Assembly (NCBI GenBank): GCA_963556195.1
Contig: OY744537.1
Span: 18,739,274-18,803,273 of the forward strand
DNA length: 64,000 nucleotides
Source: Sepiola atlantica
Lineage: Eukaryota; Mollusca; Cephalopoda; Sepiida; Sepiolidae
Reading direction: 5' to 3'
Positions within the stretch are counted from its first letter, which is position 1; every line of letters begins with the position of its first letter. Shown here piece after piece: positions 20,560 to 31,259 of the stretch. Below the pieces are notes generated by a model, which worked only from the letters and a program-made list of their open reading frames with translations, was not told where the DNA came from and did no database searches. The translations under genes and the position numbers were made by a program.

Positions 20560-20790
20560 CGAAACAAATATTAAAAAATTAAAAACTGTAATAAAAAATG
20601 TAAGAAAATTAAACTGTAAAACAAAAACGAAGATAAAATAAATAAAAATTGTAAAAAAATTTAAAAAATTAAAAACATTGTAAAAAAACTAAGATAAAAA
20701 TTACAAAAAATTTTTAAAAACTGCAGAAAAACTATAAAACTAAGAAAAAAATGTGAAAAAATTAAAACCTCTAAAATGACTAATATGAAA
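20560..20790. repeat. Diverged A-rich short tandem repeat
   Basis: Repeated AAAAACTGTAAAAAAATT-like units with many substitutions, no defined period longer than about 20 bp. Confidence 0.6.
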
Positions 20791-23205
20791 ATAATATCTT
20801 GATTAATAAAATGTTTACCTATGAAAATTTATCCAACTTCAAGTTGTGCAGTTCGAATGTTGAAAGCTTGCAAGGAAGATCAGGAGAGATTTGTAGGGAT
20901 AAACAAACTTAGCCAGAAATAGGTTGATTTGGAAGTCAATTTCTAAAAGCCGTTCAACATATGCCAGTATGTAAAACGGCCCTTAAACCAAATATGATGA
21001 TGATGATGATGATGATGATTAAATCAATTATTAAAATAGGGGGAAAAAATGGAGAGTGTCTGCATTCATTTCTCATTATTTGTAGCAAATTAATGTCGTA
21101 ATTTTAATTTAGGTCAATAAATATTTTTAGAAAAGTTTTAAAATTACCTGCACACCAACGGCAACAACAACTTCCTGGCAAACAATAATGCACACAATGT
21201 TGCATATTACTTGGCAGTAAAAATGCATTTTAAATTAAGTATAGAAAAATAGATCCAAGTGCAGAATGGCTGACGGTCTGATAGAGCCACATATGGGAAA
21301 TAGACAGTAGATTGATCAGCGTAAACATGAGCGTAATCAAACGTGATCAGCGTAAACAAAAGATTTGAAATTATAAACTTTTGATAAGATAGATGTAATC
21401 TAAGGTCTAGAAAGATGGTTCAGACAAAAGAAGCTCCTACTTAAAAGAAAATGGGGCTCTTTTTTGGCCCACTCTGAAAGGGTAGGAGTAACCATAGATA
21501 TGGTATAAGGGGTGATTCAACATCACTGGCAACCATTTCGTGTGAAAGATTGACCCTGAAAACATGGGTAAAAATGCAAGATTTATTGGTTTATCATGAA
21601 AACTGACCGTGTTAGTGTTTTAAAACGTAATGGAAAATGACCTGTAGTCGAAAATGTTCAACTTGGAAATTTGAAACTTTTCCATACTCAAATCTTGTCC
21701 AACTTTTAGTATGATGTAGAGTAGACCCAACCTGACATAAAACCATAAAAATAAAAAAAAATGCTGCAATTTATTTTTGTCAGTTGGTGCATTAACTCCT
21801 CTATTACAAATACAAGTTCATAAGTGCAAGTATCTTAACAATACTTAGAATACTGTATTCACTCTTAACTTCTGAAATACTATTTCTTTGTCCAGTAATT
21901 CTGTAGAGAAATAGTACCTTTCCGAGATAGCCTATTCATGGCATCCTGGCATAACGAATGATTGTCCGCATGTCACGTGGTGAAGAACCACATCATTTAT
22001 GAGGTTAGCCTGTTAATATGTATGGATATAAACAACACGGCAGATCTAAACGAGTAAACCTCGAAAAAAAAAACATCCCTCTATTCTTTACAGGTAGCTG
22101 TAGTTCCTGTGGTGACCATTGGCAAATGGATGTTTCGGCAGAAAAAAAACATCACAGCTTTGAAGACCATTCTTGATAATGGGAATGGGCACTGTTCCAG
22201 TGAGCTGAGAACCATAAAAGTGTAAAATTGTAACGGTTAGGTATACCATATACTTATCCAGCCCATAAGATGCTTTTAGGAAGTACTTCAGTGTAACCTG
22301 CTAAACTACACATGTGATAACATGGCAAAACAACTGATCCCTGGTCAGAGTTTTGTTCACGAGCATGTAGCGAAGCTCTCTAAACTATATAGATGAATGG
22401 AAAATAATTCTGTTATAATTTAATTCCATCTTTTTTTTTTTTTTTACTTTAAATCAACTTTCAAGACAAGAAATGAAGAAAGCATAATCTTTCGGCAATT
22501 TCTTGGATAAACAAAACAAATTGTAAACTCACTTTTTTTTACATTAAGTGTTAACCACGCGAAAGTTGAAAAGAAGAAATCTTTACAAAACCAAATAACT
22601 CTTAATTTCTATAGAAAATTCATAAAAATCACCAGTTCTTTAACAGCTAAAATATATAATCATAGCAAATCCAACGAAATCAATAACATTTCAAATAGAT
22701 GAAAAAGAATGAGAGTGAAAGATCAAAGTTCAATGAAACCAAATTGATTAAATCAAAGGATGAAATCAAGTTTTTAAAATCGAATAATTAAGGCTAATGA
22801 GTTTTAGAAAATCAATTCAAACGGAGGTTGACAAAAAAAAAAAGATATTTATTTTATCTTATTAATTTTTTTTATATTTCTCTAGATTATACAGAAGAGA
22901 CTGTTAGTCTACAGATTAATTGAAATTTTCAAAACAATTACAGGTAAAAATTGAATAAACTAAACTAATTGTGCTAATGTTTTAAAATGTGTTTATTTCA
23001 TTAAGATTAAGAACAAGCATCAATATTGGTTCATTATTCAATGACTTTTATAAAAAATGAAATAACAATGTTCTATGTGCCAGATTAGTACAAAGCCAAA
23101 TGTCCCGATGCCTCTATAAAAACTAAAGTCTGATAGATTATGTCAACACTAATTAAAGCCAATAATAAATTATGATTAGATGAGAAATTCTTTATATTAT
23201 TATTA
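20790..23205. other. Long stretch without recognised genes
   Basis: AT-rich with a (GAT)n tract at 20996-21019 and a T-run at 22432-22444. The segment 22245-22385 (AAGATGCTTTTAG, AACCTGCTAA, GTAGCGAAGCTCT) resembles 37265-37385 and is probably a diverged dispersed repeat. A duplicated GATCAGCGTAAACA occurs at 21315 and 21342. Otherwise nothing recognisable. Confidence 0.5.
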
Positions 23206-23212
23206 TTACTTT

Positions 23213-23510
23213 TTACGGTACAAATCACGTTGACACACCGGTTCCCGTTAGATCACCGAAGTTAAGCGACGTTGAGCCTGGCCAGTATTAAATGGGTGAC
23301 CATTTGGGACTACCAAGTGCTGTACGTGCTCTCTGTTTATCTCGGCATTGTTTCCAGTCGTCTTGAACTGCTTGCCATTGGAATCAAGCAGTGCCGACTC
23401 AGGAGAGGTGTTGTTAGGGATTGCGCAACCCTTGCTTCATAATTACACGCGCAGCCAGCCCCTTATAGGGGTATCCATAGTCTCTCTAGACTGAACGGAG
23501 GGCCTACATT
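23213..23510 (+). mobile_element. 5S rRNA-headed SINE (SINE3-type)
   Basis: 23213-23330 follows 5S rRNA along its length, including GATCACCGAAGTTAAGCGAC, GTTGAGCCTGGCCAGTA and GGGTGACCATTTGGGA, which contain the internal Pol III A and C boxes. Substitutions and a lost base near the start rule out an intact 5S gene. The following 180 bp (GCTTGCCATTGGAATCAAGC to CTGAACGGAGGGCCTAC) is GC-richer than its surroundings and is the SINE body. Other 5S-like modules: 36748-36854, 37130-37235 and 52264-52356. Confidence 0.8.
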
Positions 23511-23519
23511 ACTTTTTAA

Positions 23520-24225
23520 TGATTGAGATCCGAGTAAAAATGTTTGAAATCTTGTTCTCTGGTGATTGGCTTCGAAACAAAAGGCTGAACAGAACCAGTC
23601 TAACAGTCAAATTAGCCAAAGTACCTGGATTAGTATAGTAGCAGTGTTACAGTAACCACAAATCTCATGACTTCAGGGATGGCACGTGCATTCAAGAAAA
23701 AAAAATGTTTTTCATTATATCTTGACGATTTAGAAGAATTCTTGGTCAAGATTTAGTTCACTTTTCAGCCTTACTCAAAACTGTCATTGCATCTCTCGCA
23801 GATATAAAGGACACCATGAAGTTGCAATTCTATCAGCAGACCAAAATTTTGGTTTGGAGTTCATTTTTCCAAATGAAGAAATTACTCTACACATCTGTCA
23901 CTCACTTATGGTAAATATATATATATATCATTTAGATTATTCGGACTACTACTCTCATCTTAGTTATTAGTTTCACAACGTTTCGGCTGATGTAACCTTC
24001 TTCGGGTGTATCTTTTCAAACTTGAGAATTTTTGTTGAATTTAAGAACCTATATGGAATTTCAAACTGAACCGTATAAAATATTCAGTTCTGTATAATAA
24101 AACAGATTTTTATCAAATGAATATAGTCGAACGAATCGACCGAAATATCTTGGTTCAGCTTTAATGATGTGTTTGTGTCATTTCTGCGAGTGGGTAGCCT
24201 TGCTTATCCATTATTCCATAAACTA
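23520..24225. repeat. SINE-tail remnants
   Basis: 23930-24055 contains GATTATTCGGACTACTACTC and ACAACGTTTCGGCTGATGTA, related to 47065-47165. 24096-24180 contains CAAATGAATATAGTCGAACG and GACCGAAATATCTTGGTTCA, matching 56842-56940 in the opposite orientation. The CGAAACGTT motif on the minus strand looks like a decayed hammerhead (CCGAAGA box, GAAA). Confidence 0.6.
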
Positions 24226-24458
24226 ATTATATATATATATATATATATAGATTTAGATTTTTCACTTATAAAATAGATCATTCAGTGAAGACCGGGGTTG
24301 TTCCAATAAAAAACAAGCTCGATGATACTCGATTACAGAGTACAGAGCATTTATATGTGGTTTTATGAAGGCTTACCAAAGCATTCCTTTCAGGACACCA
24401 ATGATCACCATTAAAGATATTTTTTCTTACAAATACTATTTATTCAAATTAAATGTTT

Positions 24459-24515
24459 TTTCCTACACGTGTTTCACTACCAAGCAGTTACTTGCTTGGC
24501 AGATCATCAGGGAAA
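24459..24515 (-). ncRNA. Hammerhead ribozyme, type I, intact core, long stem II
   Basis: On the minus strand: stem I TTTCC/GGAAA, core CTGATGA, a 10-bp stem II (CTGCCAAGCA with TGCTTGGTAG, one G-U pair, AGTAAC loop), GAAA, stem III ACA-CG-TGT, cleavage triplet GTA. The plus-strand ORF at 24365-24571 is a chance reading across it. Confidence 0.82.
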
Positions 24516-24604
24516 TTAAATGTCTGGAATACTGGTTTCAACTGCCGACAAAACACAATGTGGCGTTGTAATAGTTGAGGTCACTTAAGAAGAGAAGAGG
24601 AAAA

Positions 24605-24655
24605 ATATATATATATATATATATATATATAGATATATAGATATATAGATATATA
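24605..24655. repeat. (TA)n/(TAGA)n microsatellite
   Basis: TA units followed by ATATAGAT units. Confidence 0.9.
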
Positions 24656-24659
24656 TATG

Positions 24660-25160
24660 GAAAATGAAAAAGGAAAGTTGAGAAAACTATATTATTTATG
24701 TATTCATCAACGTTTCGTCTTTCCTCTGAGTGAAGAGAAATGCAGAAAAAAATCATAGTCATTAATTTTGATTTGCCTGGAAATGTTCGAGTTTCGGCAT
24801 GGTTGTGGATGAAAAAGGCAAAAATGAAAAACAGCGATTTAGATTAATCCATTATCACCAACAGTTTACACAGTTCAAGGGAAAAGAGAAAATGGGGTGA
24901 CAGCTTGGAGTAATTAATTTTATTTCTATTTTTAGCTTCGGGGGGAAAATGTCTGGATCAAATGTGTCAAAACCGAGTGTGGGCGATAGTGGATATGGAG
25001 GAGAGGGCAGAAGTCTGAACTTATTGTAATGCTTCGAATTAAAAAGGAAAGAAGAAAGAAAAACAATTATATTTTTTATGAATGTAAACACATGGAGAGT
25101 TTTTCTATTTTGAAACGCAAATTCTGATTAAAAACGAAAAGTTGTTGCAAAAGGAGAGAG
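24660..25160 (-). repeat. Sequence 3' of the Penelope-like fragment, with a hammerhead-derived tail
   Basis: On the minus strand the block GAGGAAAGACGAAACGTTGA at 24740-24700 resembles decayed hammerhead tails (see 11300-11370). The rest is AT-rich with purine-rich patches. Whether it belongs to the Penelope-like element is unknown. Confidence 0.4.
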
Positions 25161-25162
25161 GG

Positions 25163-25705
25163 AGGAAATAATACCTATTAGTTTATTTATTCAAGTGTGA
25201 ATGTATTATTTATTCCTATTTATTTGATTACTTTATTTGTGTTTTATTAATTAATATTTTTTTGCAATATGTGGAAATATTTGTAAAAGAGAGTTGGAAA
25301 TAATATAACTCGTTTATTTATTTATGTGTGGATGTAATTATTTATATTTATTTTTATTTAGATCATTATTTGTGTATTATTAATTGATCAATAATTATTA
25401 AAATATTTATGATTATATGAGTGTATGTATATGCAATATGTGAATATATGTCAAAAAAGATCATGGAAATAATATTCATTAGTTACTTAATTTATGTGTG
25501 AATGTATTTATTTATTCCCATTTATTTAATTATTAGTATATTATTAATTAATCAAATATTATTAACATAATTATGAGCATAAAAAATGTATGCATATGCA
25601 ATATGTATATATAAGCGTGAGAAGAGGTGGAAATGATATCTCACTAGTTTATTTATTTATGTGTGTCTTTATTTATTCTGATTTTTTAGTTATTTGTGTA
25701 TATTT
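25163..25705. repeat. Tandem repeat, units of about 130-170 bp, about 3.5 copies
   Basis: Units start GGAAATAATA at about 25165, 25297, 25466 and 25629. Each has TTTATTTATGTGTGAATGTA, TATTTATT, ATTAATTAAT and GCAATATGTG blocks in order, with diverged copies. The array lies immediately 3' (minus strand) of the GIY-YIG fragment. Confidence 0.75.
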
Positions 25706-25727
25706 ATAAATAGAAGATATGGTACGG

Positions 25728-26150
25728 GATGTTAATTTTTGTTCCACCATGATGCGTTTGCTAATTAACGGAGATGAATTATAGAAACCATTTCGTTGTT
25801 TGATGGTGTTGGAGTTTGTGATGAGTGCTGTTTCAAGGAGTCTGCATCGAGATTTATTTGATATGAATTTAATGATTTTAACCTGTTCAAAATTAGATGA
25901 GTGATCATGTTGTGCAACGTGGGAGAAAAGCCCGTTTAAGGAGTTGCTATTTTTAATGTCTCTCTTCTGTTAAGCGAGCCTTCTCCTCAGTTGCCGTTGA
26001 GTTTCCCCTATGTATATTTGATGACAATTATTACATGGAGTGGTGTATATACCGGCGTTGGATGTGGATTGTCTACGGAGTTGTTTTGTAGAGTTTATTG
26101 TTTGTTTTATGGTTTCTGATGTGGTTGGTATGGTGGGAATTCCTAGTTTA
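25728..26150 (-). mobile_element. Penelope-like retroelement, GIY-YIG endonuclease fragment
   Basis: Translation of the minus strand gives GIYTTPCNNCHQIYIGETQR, then QLRRRLA, a stop, QKRDIKNSNSLNGLFSHVAQ, HDHSSNFEQVKII, SRCRLLETALI, KQRNGFYNSSPLI. The GIY...YIG pair, the CxxC, the RLxxQKRDI helix and the later E of LLETALI are the GIY-YIG nuclease layout found C-terminal to the RT in Penelope-like elements. One in-frame stop (about 25970) and loss of everything upstream by an insertion at 26167 make it a dead fragment. Confidence 0.88.
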
Positions 26151-26166
26151 TTTTAGAGTGTATCAA

Positions 26167-26695
26167 GGTTTGGTAGTTTTGTTTTACGGCATATCAACCC
26201 TTTTTGGGTTATTTAATGCCGAATCTGGTCATTATAGTAAAAGTTTTTATGCTTCAAGTTCTTTATATCTTTAAATGTTTAATCATCGTTTTTGGTTTGG
26301 TAGTTTTGTTTTACGACATATCAACCCTTTTTGGGTTATTTAATGCTGAATCTGGTCATTATAGTAAAAGTTTTTATGCTTCAAGTTCTTTATATCTTCA
26401 AATGTTTAATCAGGGTTTTTGGTTTGGTAGTTTTGTTTTACGGCATATCAACCCTTTTTGGGTTATTTAATGCCAAATCTGGTCATTATAGTAAAAGTTT
26501 TTATGCTTCAAGTTCTAAAAATAAAATAAAAAAGGGGAGGGAGAAAGGGAGAGGGGCTGTTGTTTTTGTTTTTGTAGAACATAATTAAGTTTTACAAAAA
26601 ATAAAAAATAAATTTAAAAAAAACAAAAAAAAACGTCAATGTAGGTGAATTTCGTCTCAGGGAGCCACAGGGCAGCCTGATCTGGTATCACCAGT
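26167..26695 (+). mobile_element. TSD-flanked retroposon G, copy 2, with three tandem 5' units
   Basis: Inserted into the sequence upstream of the Penelope-like fragment. The 13-bp target duplication TAGAGTGTATCAA is at 26154-26166 and, overlapping the 3' end by one base, at 26695-26707. The 5' block GGTTTGGTAGTTTTGTTTTA plus about 105 bp is repeated three times (from 26167, about 26294 and about 26421). A purine-rich segment, an A-rich stretch and the family 3' end GCCTGATCTGGTATCACCAG follow. The ORFs at 26204-26470 and 26331-26588 arise from the repeated units. Confidence 0.88.
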
Positions 26696-26709
26696 AGAGT
26701 GTATCAAAT

Positions 26710-28060
26710 CATTGTGTTATTGGAATGAGTGGGTAAAAGCAGATGATCTATTTATGAGAGAAGTATTTGTTGTTTGAGATTCTTGTTTATTGTTTTTCGA
26801 GAAATATATACATACACCATTTGAATATGTATTAATGTTTTAATTTCTTTTTCCTGTTAAGACCAAAGTGATCTTTTGGAAGGTCCTCACTGTGAAATGT
26901 GTGACAGGCTTCATGCTAGTTTAATTTGGCATGAGGTTATAATATTTGAAATATCAAATGCAACAACAACAATTATTAGACAACAAAAACATTAAAATAA
27001 TCACATTAAAGAGGATGTTTTTTATTGGCACAATATCATTAATAATGTTTTAAAATAAATAACAAGTCCAAAATAAACTGGAGCCAGTGATTTCTAAATA
27101 ATTTTCATTTAATTAATTCTGCATAATTAGATAACTCTAGACAGAATTGCATTCCTTTATAAAATATTGAATGGCCTTGTGCCAGACTCGGATGATCTGA
27201 ATGTCGGATATTTTATAGGGAAGTCAAATGAGTTGAGGAATGAATAGCTGATTCTAAGGATGAGTAATAGATCAGGATACAATATCCTGAACCAATTCTA
27301 AAATAGGACATTGACAGTACTTACGCCATTGGCACTGCTGGTTTATTATTATTAAACTGAGCTAGTGTTGAGGAGAGCTGGAGAAACGTACAAGATTATT
27401 ATTTTGTCACAACATAAAAAAGGGGCTTACTTATACAAAGAAGAAACAAGGGCATATTAGTTAATAATGCCAAAAGAAAAAAAGCGAGCCAGCTAATTCA
27501 GCTTACACGGTTTCTGACACTAACTTTGTCTTTTGTTTTCTTCACCCGGCCTTAAACTGAAGGTGTCTGGTTACAAGATTGCTAAAGATATACTAAAAAA
27601 AAATGTGCAAAAAGAAGAGCTAACAGAGAAAGACGTATATTTTTTTTTCATAAAGCTGCATTGTTTGTTCATTACTGATAACTTTGATATATAAAAACTC
27701 CCCTCTCCCCCCCAAAAAATATATGAAAAAGAAAGTTTTCTGTAGCTTAGACATAATTACATTTGAAGTTGTTTATTATAATCATTTTATGACTGTCAAT
27801 TTAATAACAATAATTGACTAATTACACAAAGTAAACACAATTTATTGTTATAAACAAATAAGAAACAAAACATATTTTGAAGACTTCATCCAAGTGTTGT
27901 CTGCTGTTTATTTGCGGATAATGGTTCCTAAACAGATTATTAATAGTCTTATGAAACATTATGTTTTTAGTGAATTCTAATTTTGAGACTGTCTGATTTC
28001 TTTATGATAATAGAGAACTAATAAACTTATCTTTGATTATAATCCTCATTTCCTTATTTG
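26710..28060. other. Mostly unassigned AT-rich DNA
   Basis: 27315-27410 (GCACTGCTGGTTTATTATTA, GAGCTAGTGTTGAGGAGAGC, TACAAGATTATTA) recurs diverged at 35728-35810. 27140-27190 (GAATTGCATTCCTTTATAAA, ATATTGAATGGCC) could be a tiny LINE remnant. Nothing else identified. Confidence 0.5.
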
Positions 28061-28064
28061 AGAC

Positions 28065-28200
28065 GAGATTTTTATAGGCTGGATGCCCTTCCTGACGCCA
28101 ACCCAGTGAGGTGATGGGGACCAGTGCTTTTATCGAGACACCATCTCTAGGTGAATGCCTACTACGGCTAAAGAGCGCTTCATCTGCCCTTTTTATTTTG
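28065..28200 (+). repeat. Repeat fragment with a GGATGCCCTTCCTGACGCCA motif
   Basis: This motif, followed by ACCCAGTGAGGTGATGGGGA, is a compact GC-rich block in AT-rich DNA and is reminiscent of conserved SINE body modules in animals. A short relative, GGACGCCCTTCCTGA, lies at 5340 in repeat A. I cannot name the family. Confidence 0.5.
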
Positions 28201-28404
28201 TTTTTTAAATTTGTCTTTTGTATTTTTTTTTCATTAAAAAAAAAGTAGAATTATTCACTGGTTCTGTGCTCCGCCACCCACCGTGGCATCCAATTTCTGT
28301 TGAGAATATAACAAAGGGGAATTCCAATCGCCTTGGTTGAGACGGGGATACACAATCAGTAAACTCGCACAAAGTACAGTTTTGAGCCACTGCTAGTTTC
28401 AGAA

Positions 28405-28497
28405 TCAGTATTGATTTACTCCTCTCCAGGAGTTAGGCACAAGGCCAGTTTTTATCTTACTCCCACAAGTAAGATGTGACCCAAAGTCGGGTCGGAA
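28405..28497 (-). mobile_element. U2-headed SINE family 1, 3' fragment
   Basis: Only the last 90 bp of the family (GTGGGAGTAAGATAAAAACT, GGCCTTGTGCCTAACTCCTG) is present. A 3' fragment alone is what 5'-truncating retroposition produces. Confidence 0.85.
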
Positions 28498-28920
28498 TCA
28501 GTAGCCCAAATACTAATCTCTAATATATAAAGTAGAGACGATTTTTCCCCTGTACCTTCTCGGAGTATAGGAAAATAACCACATGCATCACAGGCTACTA
28601 AACTCACCACTATACTACATTTATTCACTCGAGCGTGTTTTAGTAAATTTGTTATTATTTTTTTCCAGCTAACACTAAATATTACATTTGGCCCAGCATC
28701 TACGCCTCTCCGACACACCAACTCCATATAGGTGGTAGCAAAAACTTTTCTCCCTAACAATTATGTACTGTCACTACACTCATCGACACCGGGAACTAAT
28801 AAACACAGTTTACTTTTCACAAAAGACCGGTTCTTATTTATTATTTGCCTGGTATTAATTTAACACGCATGCCAATAATCAAGCTTCGGTTAATTGGCCT
28901 ATTTTCACATGTATTTTTAA

Positions 28921-28998
28921 CGCGGAGTCGTGGCGCAGTCGGTAAGAAAGCATGTTTCATGATCGCCAGTTTTAGCGTTCGATCCCATTCTATTCTAC
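28921..28998 (+). mobile_element. tRNA-like SINE head
   Basis: GCGGAGTCGTGGCGCAGTCG, then GTAAGAAAGC, fits an A box, and GCGTTCGATCCC at about 28974 fits a B box at tRNA-like spacing. The acceptor ends do not pair, so not a functional tRNA. A T-rich tract follows. Confidence 0.65.
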
Positions 28999-29039
28999 CA
29001 CTTTTTTCTTTTTTTTTTTAAATTTAAAGCATTCGCCAA

Positions 29040-29150
29040 CACAGTAGACGGGGGAGAAAAAACAATAGGCCGTTTCTTTTTTTATTCGACGTCATGCAAT
29101 AGGTAGTACTTTCTCCCGTGCAACGCCGGGCGACGGGTTCCGCTAGTATT
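29040..29150 (-). repeat. End of a dispersed repeat carrying ACTAGCGGAACCCGTCGCCC
   Basis: The minus strand begins ACTAGCGGAACCCGTCGCCC, then GGCGTTGCACGGGAGAAAG. A related end lies at 44132-44168 (-) (ACTAACAGGACCCGCTGTCC), and weaker ones occur at 49950 and 58880-58925. It may be the 5' end of the repeat A type of element; class unresolved. Confidence 0.5.
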
Positions 29151-29199
29151 TAATAAAATGAAGCAGTAATCAAGCCTTTTGTTTCCTTGTGACCCTCAG

Positions 29200-29860
29200 C
29201 ACCCGCCTTCTAACGTCTATAAGTTACAAGGGGACGGATGTCTGATCGAAGAAAGATCAGGTTTAATAGTAGAATCGGGATTAGCTTCTTTTTTTTTTTT
29301 TTTTTTTTACTAGGGCATGTCGTGACTAGCTGCTTGGTCAGATCGGGCCTCTCCAACCCACCGTCTAGTCCACGTAAGGGATAAAGTGGAGTGTTGCAAA
29401 TCATGTGACCATTTAGACAATTTGTATAATCAAGACCAATTATGATAATATGAAGCAAAGCTTTGGTTGTTGTACTCTACTGCCTTCCCTAGGTGCCCTT
29501 TTTTGTTGGCAGTAACTGTCTAGAAATTATTAGGGTAGACTGCAATGTGAGTACACCATGTTTGAAGAAAATCACATAAATTTCAATAATTCAAATTTGG
29601 TTTGGAAAAAAAAAAAAATTGTCAAATTTTACACAATCAATTTAGATGTCAAAACAAAGTTAGAATTACCATTTTAAGTAGTTGAAGTTATTTGATGTGT
29701 TCTAAAAATAAAATAAAAAATGTCGTCTGAGGTTGAGAATAGACAAATAATCAGATTTGCTTCAATAAAAAAGTAATTAACTGTAATGCGAAAATAGCAA
29801 TTTTTTAAATTTCATTTGACGTCGCTGTTGTGTTGAACATTGAACTTGAACTAAAACACA
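29200..29860. other. Unassigned, with a poly(T) tract at 29288-29308
   Basis: ORFs at 29210-29458 and 29777-29977 (-) have no recognisable family; the second overlaps the SINE that follows. Confidence 0.45.
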
Positions 29861-29861
29861 C

Positions 29862-30365
29862 TTTCTTGGCCTTCGGGCTGGGATCGAAGTGTAGTATCTC
29901 TTCTGTCCAAAGATGTTACAATAACATCGCGGGAGTATGCGTTCATGCCGAACGTCCATAGAATGGAAACATGTCACAAACTCCTACAAGGGTTTTAGAG
30001 ATAGACTCTCATAAGCAAATATATTCTGAAACTACATTAGCAGAAGTACTTAGATAAGGCAATTGCATGTTTATACGTCATCACCCTCCAATTAGAAAGC
30101 TAATGATTGTCCGATTTCTGTTCTGTCCAAAGATGGTACAATAATTTTGTGGGGTCTACGTTCATGTAGGATGTCCATAGAATGGAAATATGTCACAAAC
30201 TCCTACAAGGGTTTTAGAGATAGACTCTCATAAGCAAATATATTCTGAAACTACATAAACCAGAATACTTAGATAAGTGTTTCAGTTTGAACAAAGGTGG
30301 TACAATAATATCGTGGGGTCTGCGTTCGCACCGGAAGTCCATAGAATGGAAATATTTTTATACCA
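29862..30365 (+). mobile_element. U2-headed SINE, family 3, with internally duplicated body
   Basis: The U2-like head TTGGCCTTCGGGCTGGGATC, then GAAGTGTAGTATCTCTTCTG, is followed by a body module (TCCAAAGATGTTACAATAAC, GTCCATAGAATGGAAACATG, TCACAAACTCCTACAAGGGT, GATAGACTCTCATAAGC). This body is repeated from 30121 and partly again from 30283. Only the first module has the U2 head, so the body was amplified in tandem after capture, or three insertions nested. Confidence 0.75.
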
Positions 30366-30691
30366 CGGCAGCAATATACAACAGATGAAGGACACAACTG
30401 TGGAATTTCCACGGGTCCCACGAGTTAAGCTAATATTAGTTTAATCTGTCAATCCAAATAACTCAAAAACTAAACGTTAAAAATAGCAGAAAACATAGTT
30501 AAATATTTTACTTAGAGTGGAGATAGACTGGTTTAAATTTGACAAATTTGGAGCTTCAGGACTTTTTGAGTTATTGATTATAGTTTTTCCAACAAAAAAT
30601 CTTGCTGCGAAAATACTGATTCTAGTTTTGCACTTTTAGATGGACACAAATACAAACAGATGAGTGACTTTTATTCATATATATATATATA

Positions 30692-31248
30692 CAGGGTGTC
30701 CCAAAATAATGTATACACCCTTTGAATCGTTATAACTCGTTCAATTTACTGAGTTTGATTTGCAAACAAAATTGATAAAAGAGTAGAACAGTAAGATACA
30801 CATTTAAAAATACTGAAAGTAAAATTAACAAAAACATAGAAAATTAACTTTTAATAAACGTAAAGGCTACAATGTTTAAAGCAAGAAACCTGAAGTAATT
30901 GCAAACAAATGGGAGTAGTAATTGTAGTAGAATGTGCTCAAATACCGGAGTAAATGTCGCAGGACGTTAGTGGATACAATTCTTCACGTCTTCACTATAT
31001 GGAAAGTGTATTGAGCAGAACGGGTTGGGGTTAGGATGAGGGTTCATTTTATGAACATTCTGAAATTACCCTAAGTAGCCTTTATCTTTGTTAAAAGTTA
31101 ATTTTCTATGTTTTTGTTAATTTTACTGTCAGTATTTTTAAATGAATATTCTTACTCAATCTTGTTTATCAATCTTGCAAATAAAAATCAGTAAATTGAA
31201 CGACTTATAACAATTCAAAGGGTGTATACATTATTTTGGGACACCCTG
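30692..31248. mobile_element. Mariner-type MITE with long inverted repeats
   Basis: Ends are CAGGGTGTCCCAAAATAATG and its exact complement CATTATTTTGGGACACCCTG, flanked by TA on both sides, the Tc1/mariner target. Inverted repeats extend diverged for about 180 bp (CCTTTGAATTGTTATAA..., AAAATTAACAAAAACATAGA). The 557-bp element has no transposase ORF, so it was mobilised in trans by a mariner-family transposase. Confidence 0.92.
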
Positions 31249-31259
31249 TATATATATAT

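Noticed and set aside
23213..23330. A functional 5S rRNA gene
   Set aside because: Substitutions and a missing base in conserved helices, followed by a SINE body in place of a T-run terminator.
28921..28998. A functional tRNA gene
   Set aside because: A and B boxes are plausible, but the acceptor stem and anticodon arm do not pair. The same applies to 3178-3250, 36985-37065, 42360-42450 and 61522-61590.
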